Shown here: one piece after another, positions 21,771-33,397 of the stretch
How the letters are laid out: each line of letters begins with the position of its first letter
Numbering within the stretch: the stretch's first letter is position 1
Source: Dryobates pubescens
Taxonomy: Eukaryota; Chordata; Aves; Piciformes; Picidae
Length of the DNA: 64,000 bases
Assembly (NCBI RefSeq): GCF_014839835.1
Contig: NC_071634.1
Span: 1,240,001-1,304,000 of the forward strand
Direction: 5' to 3'
The notes under the pieces: generated by a model
What the model saw: the letters and a program-made list of their open reading frames with translations, nothing else
Databases searched by the model: none
Told to the model about the DNA's origin: nothing
Made by a program: the position numbers and the translations under genes

Positions 21771-22271
21771 AAGAAGCATGTAGGATGCTACAGCGAGAAG
21801 CTTTGGGTGGTTTTCAGCAGGGCTTTAGGAAGCTCTTTGCCATTGTGCCCCACAGCCTGCTCCTGGAGAAAGTGGCTGCTGACAGCTGGGAGCTGCAGAC
21901 TCTGCCCTGGGGACCAAACTGGCAATGCTATGACAATGGGATGAGGGTCACCAAAACTCTGCCTCTGTCTCTGGTGCCTCGGGCCATGCTTTGGTGTTGG
22001 AATTGGTAGTGTTGCTTAAAGCTTGGGCTCGGTTATTTTGATGGAGTTTTCCATCTCAAGTGAGTCTGTGATGCAAGAGTGCTGCCAGCTCCCATCTCCT
22101 TGTCAAACATGGTGTTGAAGTGTGTTGCGATGTTGTGGGAGCAGCCAGGGCTTGCTGTGGCATGGAGATACGGGCATGCCCTTAAAGGCAAGCCCAGGGA
22201 GAGCTTTCTCTACCACTCACCTGGCCAACAGGATGGTTGCTTGCTGCTGAGGAGCATTCAGAAGAAGCATC

Positions 22272-22888
22272 CTCGTGCTGCCAAGGCCACCACTCAAACA
22301 AGTCCCTTAGCACCACCCCTGCACAGCTTCTCCATCCCTCCAGCCCTGGACAGCCTGGTGCAGGGCTCAACAAGCCTTTCCATTAAGAAAGTCTTCCTCA
22401 TATCCAACTGAAAGCTCCCCTGGTGCAAATTGAAGCCATTTGCTCTTGCCCTCTGCCTTGTTCCTTGGAGAAGAGACCAACCTCTACCAGTCTCCAATGG
22501 CCTTTCTGAGATTTGCACACACTCCAAAGCTCTTCCCTCAGCCTCCCATTTTCCAGGCTGAAGAAGCCCAGGTCCCCCAAATGCTCCTCACCAGCCCTGT
22601 GCTCCAAACCCCTCACCAGCTTCATTGCCCTTCTCCTCAACCTGCTGCAGCACCTCAATGTCCTTCTGGGAGTGAGAGGCCTGAAAAGTGAGCACAGGAT
22701 GAGAGCTGTGCCTCCACAGTGCCCCACAGTGCAGGGGGCATGGTCACCGTCCTGCTCCTGCTGCTCACACTCTTGCTGATCCAAGCCAGGAGGCTGGAGG
22801 CTGCCTTGGCAACCGGAGCACAAGCTGGCTGATCTCCAGCTGGATATTGACCAACATCTCTAGGTCCTTTTCCTTGGTGATAAGCAAG
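22272..22888 (-). mobile_element. CR1 LINE fragment, R1 copy 3
   Basis: Same CR1 ORF2 C-terminal fragment as in R1 copy 1; its frame is interrupted by small indels. Confidence 0.8.
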
Positions 22889-23169
22889 GTGGGGGCAAGC
22901 AAAGATCTCAGTGGCCCAGAGGTCAAGGTTTAAGTGCCCAGGCTCAGAAGCAGAGAGGTAAAGGGTAGCAGAGGGGAATGTGCCCAAAGTGCCACCTTCT
23001 TGGCCACGCCACCCCACAGGAGCCTCAGCAGCCCAGCCAAGCAGGGCCAAGGGCCTGCTCCTGCTTCTGGTCCTCAGGACCTCAGGGAGCCCACCCTGAG
23101 CAGGCAGCTGACCTCACAGAGGGAGCTTTCTGTGTGACCTCAGGTCAGAGAGATGGTTGCTTGGAGACC

Positions 23170-23990
23170 TGTGGTAGGTTGAGAGAAGGCCCAGCTCTCC
23201 CTCCCCCACAGAGAAAGAAAGCACAGCTAGCTCAGTCGGAGAAGCAAAGGAATGCTGTATTTACAAGCATCTGGGTGCTGGCCCAGATGCCACTGCCACA
23301 GGCCACACCTGGGAGGTCCCAAGGGGTAAGCCCCAGCCCAGGGGGTGGTCACAGGGAACCAGGTATTCCATTCCCATAATGCCCTGCTCCCCTTTAAAAT
23401 GTCCATGCGGGGTCTTCACTTCCTCTTTCATTCCCTGCTGCTGCCTAGGTAAAATGGCATGAGCTGCCTCCCTCGGGCCTGCACAGGCCCAAGGCTGGGT
23501 TTGGGGGAGTGGGGAGGAAGGAGCCCTGGGGCTTTTGGGTGTACACCCAGGAGGGGATGGGACGTTCTTGGGTATGTTCTGGGATCTCTCTCTTTTGTCA
23601 TGGTGCTTGTGGTCCTCTGTAAAAACTTTCATTGTCGTTTTTATAGTTTTCCTATTTAATCTTTCCATCACTTTTTGCAATCCGTTTGTCTGAGTGGTTA
23701 TTTCTGCCTGTGGTGGGGAGGGGATCTGCCCCAACCCAATACACAAGCGCATGCGGGATTAATGATCACCTGGCATTGAAGGGCATTCCGGCTGGTTGCT
23801 CAGAAGCAGACAGGCTGGAAAGGGAGAACAGAGTGGAACTGAGGAACATTCCAACTGCACTAAAAGTTAAAGCTACAGTCTGCCAATCTAGCAATGAAAT
23901 TCATTTAGACCTATCTTTGTTTGTCAAACTATTCAGCCAGAGTGTCCCAGCACTGTCCCTTTCTTAAAGGCACAGCCTCAAACGGTCACA
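23170..23990 (-). mobile_element. ERVL-type solo LTR 'A', copy 3
   Basis: 821 bp; AGACC flanks at 23165-23169 and 23991-23995. Confidence 0.85.
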
Positions 23991-24636
23991 AGACCCCTCA
24001 CAGGTGGCCTAGGGAGCGTGCAGCTAGGAGGATGCTAGTCCAGAGCCTGCAGTGAAGAGGAGATGGTGTCCTGAGGCTACTGCCCAGGGGGCGAGTTGTG
24101 GATGCCATAGGAAGGTAAGAGCGTGGCCTGGGGACAGCCAGCTGGGTGGAATGGGGACACTGGCCAGGCAGATGGTGCACCAAGGACCCAGCACTACACA
24201 CACTGAGGGTTCCACAGCAAGGCTGGCGGTCAGCTGGGCAGCCTGTCGAGGGACTTGGGCAGAGGCATCACAGAGGAACGTTGTGGTGTTGGAGCCTTTG
24301 TGTGAGGCGCTGCTGGGGCTGTGTCACAATCCAAACCCTCCCAAGGTGCCGCTGTGAGGTGTTGCTGGTGGCATATTTCTGAGGAGAGCTCTTGTGGACC
24401 TTTTTGAGTGACTGCAAAGGCCAGGGCAGCCCTGGCCTTGAGAAGAAATTGAGAGGAGGCATGTGAGTCTGGTGTGCAGGAGAAGTTTATTGAGGGCAAA
24501 GCAGAGGGCAGAGGCAGAAGCAGCAAGGGGAAGGGAGGAGGTGTGAGGGGCAAGCAGGGCGAGCATCAGGCCAGGGGCTCGTGCTGCAGGAGCTGTTGCA
24601 GGCTGTGTGTGGTGTCAGGGGGGGTGTGCAGGGCCC

Positions 24637-24953
24637 TCAGCAGGGGTAGCAGCCTCTCGCGGCGCCGCAGCCATAGCCCAGGCCAGCCAAGCCGTAGCCG
24701 TAGCCGTTGCCGAAGGCGCCGGAGGAGATGGGCTGTCCCTGGGCGTTGAGCTCGGTGCCCAGGGCAGCCCCTGAGGAGGATCCGACGGCGGTGCTCTGGG
24801 GGAAGGAGGTGAGGATGGGTCCTGGCAGGGTGACCAGCACGGGGAAGGCTGGATGAAGACGCGGGAGTCCTGGCACTGCCTGACGCAGGGCTCGTTGCAG
24901 CTGTTGGCCAGCGGGGTGGGTCCGCAGGGGCGGCAGCGGTCGTAGCAGGCCAT
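24637..24953 (-). pseudogene. Feather-type beta-keratin gene 6, one-base frameshift
   Basis: The reading frame is 317 nt instead of 318: one G is missing from the run of five (plus-strand CACGGGGAAGG near 24838), which shifts the frame after about residue 38 (within IQPSP). Everything else is intact: Val-Arg at 24-25, a normal Gly/Tyr tail in the other frame, intron 24974-25064 (91 nt) and polyadenylation signal 24486-24491. A single homopolymer deletion could be a true recent null allele or a consensus error; read data would decide. Confidence 0.85.
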
Positions 24954-25134
24954 GGGTGTGGGGTGGAGGGGCCCTGGAGAGAGAGAGGGTGTGGAGGGAG
25001 TGCAGGGCTGTGAGAGAGATGGGCTTTGGGGCAGCAGAAGGAGGGTGAGGGGCTGGAGGCTGACCTGGTGGAGGGAGCAGAGCGCAGGAGAAGGCGTCAG
25101 GAGGCGTCTGTGAGGGAGAGAGGCGCTGGGCCGG

Positions 25135-25206
25135 CTTTATGCTGGCAGGGCTGGCAGCAGAGGTGAGGCCCAGCCCAGCAGAGGTGGGGTGTCAGCAGTG
25201 AGGTCA
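25135..25206 (-). promoter_or_regulatory. Core promoter of keratin gene 6
   Basis: CATAAAG at 25135-25141; proximal motif 25194-25206; distal motif 25399-25411. An intact promoter beside a frameshifted frame. Confidence 0.7.
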
Positions 25207-25579
25207 CGGCGTGGCCCTGGGCTGCTGTGGTTTGTGGCTGCCCTTGTGGCTGGGGGTCTCATTTCCTGCGGCCCAGCAAGAGCTCCTCTGGCCCTGTTGT
25301 CTGTGAGCAAAGAGGGAGCTGGGTGTGAGCTGGAGCCTGGAGGCCCTCTTGGGCACAGCAGTTCCTCTATGCTGGAGCCTTCTGTTCTGAGAGGAGTAAG
25401 CAGTGAGGTCAGCAGCTCTGCCACCTTGGACTTGCAGAGGACACACTTGGCCTTGTTTAGTAACCTGCTTGACAAAGTATCTTGGGAGACCGTCCTGAAG
25501 GGCACAGGAGTCCAGGATGAGCAGGCCTGACCAGACAGTCTTCAAGCAGGACCTCTTGGTGGCCTCAGCAGCAGGTCAT

Positions 25580-26267
25580 AGAGTGCCAGAATCAGAGAAT
25601 TGTTTGGATTGGAGAGGACCTCTAAGAGCATCAAGTGCAAGCATTGCCCTAGCCCCACCATGGGCATTAAAGCACGTGCCAAAGTGCCATGTGCACAGGT
25701 TTCTTGAAGACTTCCTGGGGAAAGAGAAGGCCCTGGGGTAGGGTAGGCTGGCTGCACAGAGAGCTTGGGCTGGAGCTCCTCAAGAGAAGAGTTCCTGACC
25801 TGTTGATGCCAAAGCAGGGAACCCAGGAGGACTCCAAGGGCTTTGTGAGCTTCTGAAGGGAGGAAATGAGAGAGGGCAAAGCCAAGTAGGATTGCTGCTG
25901 CTTCTGCACAGCAGAAGTGCCTTTCTCTTCTCCAAGGGGAAATGGTCAGGAAGGAGCTCCAGTGAGACACACCCAGGTCTGTGGGGCTGGAGGGAGGCAG
26001 GCAAGGCTACTGAGGGAGCTGGTGGAGGAGCTCCCCAAGACACTTTCCATTGTTTCCCAGCAGTCCTGCTTGGCCCAGCTGAATGGACATTTGTCAAGGT
26101 GCTGCCCATGGCACCAAAGAGCCAGAAGAAGAATGATGGATTCCTCAGGGCTGTTGGTGTGACTTGGTGCCAGGGAAGGTGATGGAGCAGATGATCTTGA
26201 GTGCCATCCCACAGCAGATGGTGGAGAAGGCCATGAGGCCCAGTCAGCAAGGGGTTTGAAAGGCAGG
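25580..26267. repeat. Class I upstream spacer of gene 6, LTR-free
   Basis: Same layout as at gene 4: CR1 3' end (-), shared sequence, CR1 (+) RT remnant, ending at the same base pattern (AAAGGCAGG) where the ERVK-like LTR starts. Confidence 0.65.
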
Positions 26268-27707
26268 TATTGAGGAATGGTTCGAATTACAGGGACATGG
26301 TTCTGTGGAACAGCTGCTTGAACAAAGTGTGTAGGCCGGACTGCATCTTCTTGTTTACTGCTCACAGTTAGCTGGTGTGCTGATGCAGCAATGTCACCAT
26401 AGCCTCGTGGCTTTGCTTTCAGCTGTGTTAGAAGATAACAGCATGTGAAACAAAATGTCTGTGAAACAAAGAACTGTGAGAAAGGAGCTTGTGAAGTTGC
26501 TCGTGGACGGAACCGCGAGGAGGCTGGGTATTATAATGTAACCCTGGACTACTAACCAATGGAATATTGACATCTGTGCATAGTTAGCTGAGATGCTTTA
26601 TAAGCCGTGCTTTCGAACACTAAAGTTGGAGCTTGCTTATCAATCATATTGATTTGCCGCGAGTCTTCCCTTGTCATTCACCCAGAAGTGGCGCCTCGAA
26701 CAGGGATGTAAAGGGTTAACAGGGACAGAAGGAAGAACTGTCAGAGACCCTATGGCTACTGAGGTGAAGGGCGAGCCCCGAGAAGCGTCAATAGGGTATT
26801 CCCTGCTTGTGCAGCGATCGACTGGCACCACTGACGTTCGCCTTGATGAACAGAAAATTCTCATTAACAGAATAACCAAGTAGATAAGAATTTTTCCTCG
26901 TTAGCTGAATGCTGGAATGCAGGGAGGGGGAGAGGAGTTGGCAGACAGCCTCTGCATAGATAAGGAATAGCAGGGTTTTTAGTCATTTACTTCTGCTAGT
27001 CCTAGACAAGATAGTTTTTGTATTAGATAATGGACACCTGGACTTTTCTGCAAAATACTGACATACCTCTGTCACGACAAATAGACAACTTTTTGTATAA
27101 AGGTTTGCCCAAAACTGTCTGAAGACACACAGGCCTTTTGAAATGATTCTACCTGTGTCCAGCGCTGAAATAGAAGCATAATACAAGACACTTGCTGAGT
27201 CTCTTGTGTATGTTTCTCCACGTCAATTTGGCGACCGCGGCAGGACGACTCTGTTTGGCTGCAGGGCCTGCTGAGGAGCCGGACCTCTCAGGGCCCGCTG
27301 AGAAATTCTCGAGGAGAGCTCCGCTGCTCATCAGATCGCTGCAGGAACAGACAAGACTGCCATCTAAGAGAAGGTTTGCTTCTATGAAAGGGGTAACTCC
27401 GTAAGGCGCGAGGGGACGCCCTGCGCGGGAGAGGCATTTATTGCACCCCTAGGTAAAAGAGCTCTTGGGTTGGGACCAGGGGGGTCCCAAAGGGAACTAT
27501 AAACATTGTTTAAGTGTGCGAGGGGCCAAGAGGGTCCCTAAAGAACATAAAGTATTAGAAATACTGTTTAGGTTTTGAATGTGTGGCTGAGTGTGTGTGG
27601 CCAATAACTGTGTGCTAAGAACCGGTCATCACTGTTGTAGTTGTATTTGTATTTGTTTTGTGTTCTGTGTGCTGTAAAAAAGACAGTACTGTGTTGTATT
27701 GTGTAAA

Positions 27708-29228
27708 ATGGGAGGGAGACAAAGTAGTGAGATCCCAAGACATAGCCCACTTGGTTGTATAATTGCCCACTGGAGGGAAATTGGAGGTCCCCCAGGAGGG
27801 TCAACAAATCAAAAGACTCTAATTAAATATTGTACTCGGTGGTGGCCATTATATAAATTAGACAGTGGAGAGAAATGGCCTGGAAATGGGAGTCTGGAGT
27901 ATGATACCTTACTGCAATTGATGTTGTTTTTAAGAAGAGAAAAGAAATGGGATGAGACAATATATGCTGACATGTTTTTCTATCTCCGAGAACATCCGGA
28001 GTGTCAAAGGGACTGTGGTATTAGAGCTCCCTCTGATCCAATGGTTTTGGCCCTTGAAAAAGAATACAAGGCCAAGAATAAGAGGCAGACAAGATTGAAA
28101 AGGTGTTGCTCTGCGTGTAGCATAGGGCAGAGGTGTCTTAAACTTGAGGAATTAAAGGATCTGCCTGAATTTTATCAATCTCCAGGAAAACTGCAAGAGG
28201 TAGTGACAGAGAGTTCGGAAAATAATGCAGGAAGTTCTGGGAGTGGCAGCAATTCAGAGAGTGACACCGGAGTCAGTTCCCAGAGCTATGCTCAGGGAAG
28301 CCCAGTGTCAAGAAGGACCCGAGGACAGCAAGCAAATGCCCCGGCTTCCCAGGCACTCATTCAAGCCCCCCTGCGACAAGCAGTAGGGCCTGAGGGGGAC
28401 CCAGTCTGGACTAAGGTGCCTTTTACAAGTCATGATTTGGATAGTTGGAGAGAAAAGGCTAAAAATTATCGTCACGATCCCACAGGCATGGCTACACATT
28501 TTCGATTCATGATCAGGCAGCACAATCCAGACTGGGACGATATCCAGTTACTATTAGAACAAATGACTGAAACAGAGAAACAATTAGTTGAAAAACATGG
28601 ATTGGAGCTAGCAACAGAAAGAATTCAAACCCGGGGAGGGGGGGCAAACATTGGAGACGTATTTCCACTCCAAAATCCGGAATGGAATACAAACAATGCC
28701 CTGCAAAGGGCTAGATTGGAGGAATACCGGGAGTTCGTAGCCAGGGGAATAGAAAAAGCCATGCCGAAAGCAGTTAACTGGTCTGTGTTATACTCGGTCA
28801 GACAAGGGCCTGGTGAATCACCCTCGGAATTCTTAGATAAGCTGAGGGAAGTCATGAGGAAAAACAGCTCTCTTGACCCCGGATCAGAAGTAGGTATACA
28901 ACAACTGGTATCACTATTTATTGGGCAATCTGCTAGTGATATCAGAAAGAAGTTGCAAAAGTTGTCACCCCCGCAGGGAAGGGATTTAGAGGCACTTTTG
29001 GATGTAGCATGGAGAGTATTCTCTAACAGGGAAGAAGAAAATAGGAGAAAAGAGAAGAGAATGTTGGTAGCAGCGTTACAGGAAGGTAGGGAGACTAAAG
29101 GGACTAACAGAGTACGGTTGGAAAAAGATCAGTGTGCGATCTGCAAAAAGAAGGGACACTGGAAAAGAGAATGTCCAGAGAGGAAAAGGAAAAATAGAAT
29201 TCAGGCACAACTAGAAGAGGATGACTAG
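27708..29228 (+). mobile_element. ERV1 fossil: gag part
   Basis: Open over 506 codons from MGGRQSSE, a Gly-2 myristoylation start. Order: matrix; a Ser/Asn-rich linker near residues 165-195; capsid; nucleocapsid with one CCHC knuckle (CAICKKKGHWKREC). It ends in a UAG followed by GGAGG, the context that murine-leukaemia-type viruses use for read-through into pol. The single knuckle and this stop fit a gammaretroviral origin. Confidence 0.85.
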
Positions 29229-32200
29229 GGAGGACCGGAGGAGACTATAAATACCCTAGCAGATCCTCTGGTTATAATGAAGCTAGGGGAACAAGAAAAT
29301 AAACTGGAATTCTTAGTGGACACCGGAGCAACCTTTTCAGTCTTAAATCAAGCACTGCTGCCTTTGGATGAGAGCTATGTTTCTGTGATAGGGGCTACAG
29401 GTCAAACTGAGAAGGCATATTTTTTTAAACCTCTTAAATATAAATATGGTAAAACATGGGGCTTACATAAATTTTTATATATGCCAAATGCCCCAAAGTC
29501 ATTGCTGGGAGGGATTTGTTGGAAGCATTGGGAGCTGAAATTAAATTTAATAAGGGGAAGGTAGAATTCAGAGTAAGGGAGGAACAGTTGATTGAGGTTT
29601 TAAGTCTTGCATTAATGAGCCCTCGACAAGAGAAAAACAGAATAAGAGAAAGCATAAAAGATCAAGTATATCCTGGAGTCTGGGACACTGAGCAGCCTGG
29701 AAGGGCTAAAAATGCCCTACCTGTGATAATAGATCTTAAGCCTGGAGCTCCACCAGTTAGATTAAAACAATATCCTTTAAGGAAAGAAGATAGGGAAGGA
29801 GTTTTGCCTATTGTAGAAAAATTCTTAAAGTATGGGCTGCTAACAGAGTGTGAATCAGCTTACAATGCTCCAGTTTTACCTGTAAGGAAACCAGCTGGAG
29901 GGTATCGGTTAGTGCAGGACCTAAGGGCTATAAATAAAATAACAAAGGATATCCATCCTGTGGTGGCAAACCCATACACCCTCTTGACTCAATTAAGAAC
30001 AGAATTAGAATGGTTTACCGTCTTGGATCTAAAAGATGCCTTTTTCTGTTTACCCCTGGCCCCCGAGAGCCAGCCACTGTTTGCCTTTGAATGGGAGAAC
30101 CCAGAAACTAACCGGAAGTGTCAATTAACTTGGACAGTCTTGCCCCAAGGGTTTAAGAACAGTCCTACGATCTTTGGAAATCAGCTTGCAAAAGAATTCG
30201 AAAAGTGGAACAAGCCAGAAGGCAACGGAGTTCTGCTGCAGTATGTAGATGGCATCCTGCTGGCCACCAAGACCAGGACGGATTGTGAAAGGTGGACTGT
30301 GAGTATTCTGAATTTCCTGGGACTGAATGGGTATCGAGTTTGCCCACAGAAGGCCCAAATAGTACAGCAGCAAGTAACCTACTTGGGATATGAATTAACA
30401 GCAGGACAACGAGTGCTGGGCCCCGAAAGAAAGGAGGCCATCTGTTCTATCCCACTGCCAAACACAGCAAAGGCACTCCGAACCTTTTTGGGAATGACAG
30501 GGTGGTGCAGGTTGTGGATTTATAATTCTGGCCTGCTTGTGAAACCCCTCTATGAATTATTGAAAGTGACTGATAAGGACTTGCAATGGAATGGAGAAGC
30601 TGAACAAGCTTTCCATACCTTAAAGAAGGAATTGATGAGGGCACCAGCACTAGGCCTACCTGATGTCACTAAACCTTTTTTATTGTATTCCCATGAAAGC
30701 CAAGGGATAGCACTCGGAGTCCTAGCACAAACCTTAGGACCCTACCGAAGGGCAGTGGCATACCTCTCTAAACAACTGGATGAGGTAAGCAAGGGATGGC
30801 CAGGATGCCTGAGGGCCGTGGCAGCAGTTGCAATTAACATTCAAGAGTCTCACAAATTCACAATGGGGCAGAAGATCACGGTCCTGGTATCACACACCAG
30901 CTCTGCTGTTCTAGAAGCCAAGGGAGGACACTGGCTGTCTCCACAACGATTTCATCAACACCAAGCCATCCTAGTGGAGCAGGATGATGTAGAAATTAAA
31001 GTTGCTAACTTTGTCAATCCAGCCTCTTTCCTCCAGGGTGGTGATGGAGAACCAGTTATTCACGATTGTTTGGAAACAATTGAGGCCACTTATTCCAGCA
31101 GACCTGACCTGAAGGAAGAACCCCTGGAAAAGGCAGACCATAACTGGTACACTGATGGAAGCAGTTTTGTGATCCAGGGAGAAAGAAAAGCTGGGTACGC
31201 CGTAACTACCGCAGAAGAGGCAATAGAGGCAGAAGCCCTACCAAGTAACACCTCCGCTCAAAAGGCAGAGATAATAGCACTCAGCAGAGCCCTTGAGCTT
31301 TCCCAAGGGAAAAGTGCAAACATATGGATTGACTCCAAGTATGCCTTTGGGGTGGTACATGCCCATGGAGCCATTTGGAAGGAAAGAGGACTGTTGACAT
31401 CTCAAGGAAAAGGTATTAAGCATGCAGAAGAAATACTGAGGCTGCTAGAAGCAGTGCAGAAGCCAAGCAAAGTAGCCATAATGCACTGCAAAGCACACCA
31501 AAAAGGGAATACTGGTCAGGAAAGAGGCAACAGACTGGCAGATGAACCAGCAAAAAGGGTGGCCAGGGAGGGGAGGAAGGTGGCAGAGTTTGTTTTGATC
31601 CCAGATGGCAAACTGTCAATTGAGCAAAAAGAGCCAGAACCTGTGTACAGCACAGAGGATCAGAAATTAATTAAAGACCTTTTGGGGAATAGGATAGGAA
31701 AGGGCTGGGCCAGGACACCGGATGGGAAATTAATCATTCCCACTAACCTTCTCTGGGCTTTTGTTCAGATGGAACATGCAAAGACTCACTGGGGAGCAGA
31801 AGCCCTGTATGGAAAATTGGTTCAGGAGTGTATAGCACGGAAGTTATACACCACAGTAGAACAGGTAACCCGGCACTGTGAGGTGTGTCTTAAGGCTAAC
31901 CCCAAAGTAAGAAGAGGAGTTAGACTGGGACAAATTAGCAAAGGAAATTATCCAGGACAACAATGGCAAATTGATTTTACTGAGCTCCCAAGAAAGGGGG
32001 GATACAGGTACCTGTTGGTACTCACTGACACCTTCTCTGGTTGGCCAGAAGTATTTCCCTGCTGCACAAACAAAGCACGGGAGGTTACTAAGGCAGTGTT
32101 ACAAGAGATAATACCTCATTTTGGGGTACCTGCTGCTATTTCCTCAGACAGGGGACCTCATTTTGTGGCCAAGGTGGTACAGCAGGTGAGCAAAATTTTA

Positions 32201-32782
32201 GGGATTGATTGGCAACTCCACACCCCCTACAATCCACATTCAAGTGGGCAAGTGGAGAAAATGAACCACTTAATCAAAAATCAGATAGTAAAAATTGGAC
32301 AGGAAGCAAACCTGCCTTGGCCACAAGCAGTACCAATTGCCCTGTTGCGAATTCGAACTAAGCAAAGAATAAAGGAAGGGTTGAGCCCATTTGAAATCCT
32401 GTTTGGAAGACCTTATGTAGTAGGCACTATGGACCCTTCTGAAGCAGGGCAATTTAGAGAGGAAATGTTGAACAAGTATGTTCAGCAAATTTATAAGAAC
32501 CTGAGCATTGTCAACAAACAGGTGATTGGAACCCATGTGAGAGGGTTAGACAGACCAGTCCATGATGTGGAACCTGGAGATTATGTCTATGTCAGATCTC
32601 TTTCAGAGAACCCTCTGGAGCCCAAGTGGACTGGACCATACCAGGTGTTACTGACATCCTTCACAGCCATCAAAATCAAGGAACAAGCTGCTTGGATTCA
32701 CCACACCAGAGTCAAGAAGACCTCAGCGAGAGAATGGAAACTCGAATCCCAGGGGCCCCTGAAGCTCAAGTTGTATAGATAA
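29229..32782 (+). mobile_element. ERV1 fossil: pol part (PR, RT, RNase H, IN)
   Basis: Aspartic protease (LVDTGATFSVLN) comes first, then reverse transcriptase from about 29690 ([16 protein letters not shown]), RNase H (YTDGSSF near 31150), and integrase with an N-terminal zinc region ([10 protein letters not shown] near 31880) and catalytic core ([16 protein letters not shown]). Domain order and spacing are those of gammaretroviruses; no dUTPase is seen. The region is nearly open, with about one break. Confidence 0.85.
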
Positions 32783-32784
32783 TT

Positions 32785-33123
32785 GTGATTTGTTTGTTGA
32801 TTGATACTGTTGAGGGATGGGAAGGAAATACGTACTTAAATGTTAGTCAAGAATTGGCTTTGCAAACTAATCTCTCTAACTGTTGGATATGCACTGAACT
32901 TCCTCGAGGCCAAATGAGGACCCCTTTATTTGGGGTAGCCTCAATGAATTGGACTTGGGGGCCATCAGACTGGGTGACTACATCTGATAGTAACTTCCAC
33001 AATTGTCAGCATGGGAAAGATAGCTCAGAAAGCCTGGGTCCAAAGTTTGACTTATTAATTGTAGATCCTTCACGAACCCTTTTTGTAGAAAGTAATGAAA
33101 AAAGTGAAAACTGGAAAGAGTAG
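32785..33123 (+). mobile_element. ERV1 fossil: env surface-subunit fragment
   Basis: A short stretch with LSNCWICTELP, typical of the start of a gammaretroviral-type surface subunit. The rest of env is absent, and a SINE occupies the space before the polypurine tract. Confidence 0.65.
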
Positions 33124-33221
33124 TGTAGAATCCTACCAGAAGTATAAAAATTATAAACTTAGGCATGAGCTGGAAACAGGACATTATTTTAAGAAAATAT
33201 AGTATAGGAATATACTCTTGG

Positions 33222-33397
33222 CTGTAAGAAAGCTCGCTCAGTTGGTAGCACATAAGACCTTTAATGGGGAAGGTCGTGAGTTCAAGCCTGCAGTGGGCAC
33301 TAGTGTCCTCCCTACTCTAGTCATGAGGTCTGTGGTGACAGGTTGGACTCGATGATCTTTGAGGTCTCTTTCAACCTTAGTGATACTGAATACTGAA
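33222..33397 (+). mobile_element. tRNA-derived SINE with CR1-like tail
   Basis: The head is tRNA-like. It has an A box (CGCTCAGTTGGTAG near 33235-33248), an anticodon-like stem pairing GACCTT with AAGGTC around TAATGGG, and a B box (GAGTTCAAGCC near 33279-33289). It most resembles tRNA-Ile. A linker follows, then a CR1-like 3' end (GGTTGGACTCGATGATCTTT) and ATACTGA repeats. This is the layout of the bird tRNA-CR1 SINEs described from zebra finch (TguSINE1 type). I cannot make out a clear target duplication. It lies between the LTRs of the provirus. Confidence 0.75.

Larger units (their letters stand above)
21775..24460. repeat. R1 spacer, copy 3 of 4
   Basis: Same content as copy 1 at an offset of about 17.27 kb. 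A stretch from about 22430 to 23340 has several single-base indels relative to the other three copies. Confidence 0.85.

Noticed and set aside
33231-33300. A functional tRNA-Ile gene
   Set aside because: A and B boxes are present, but the acceptor stem is not formed and a CR1-like tail follows, so it is a SINE head.
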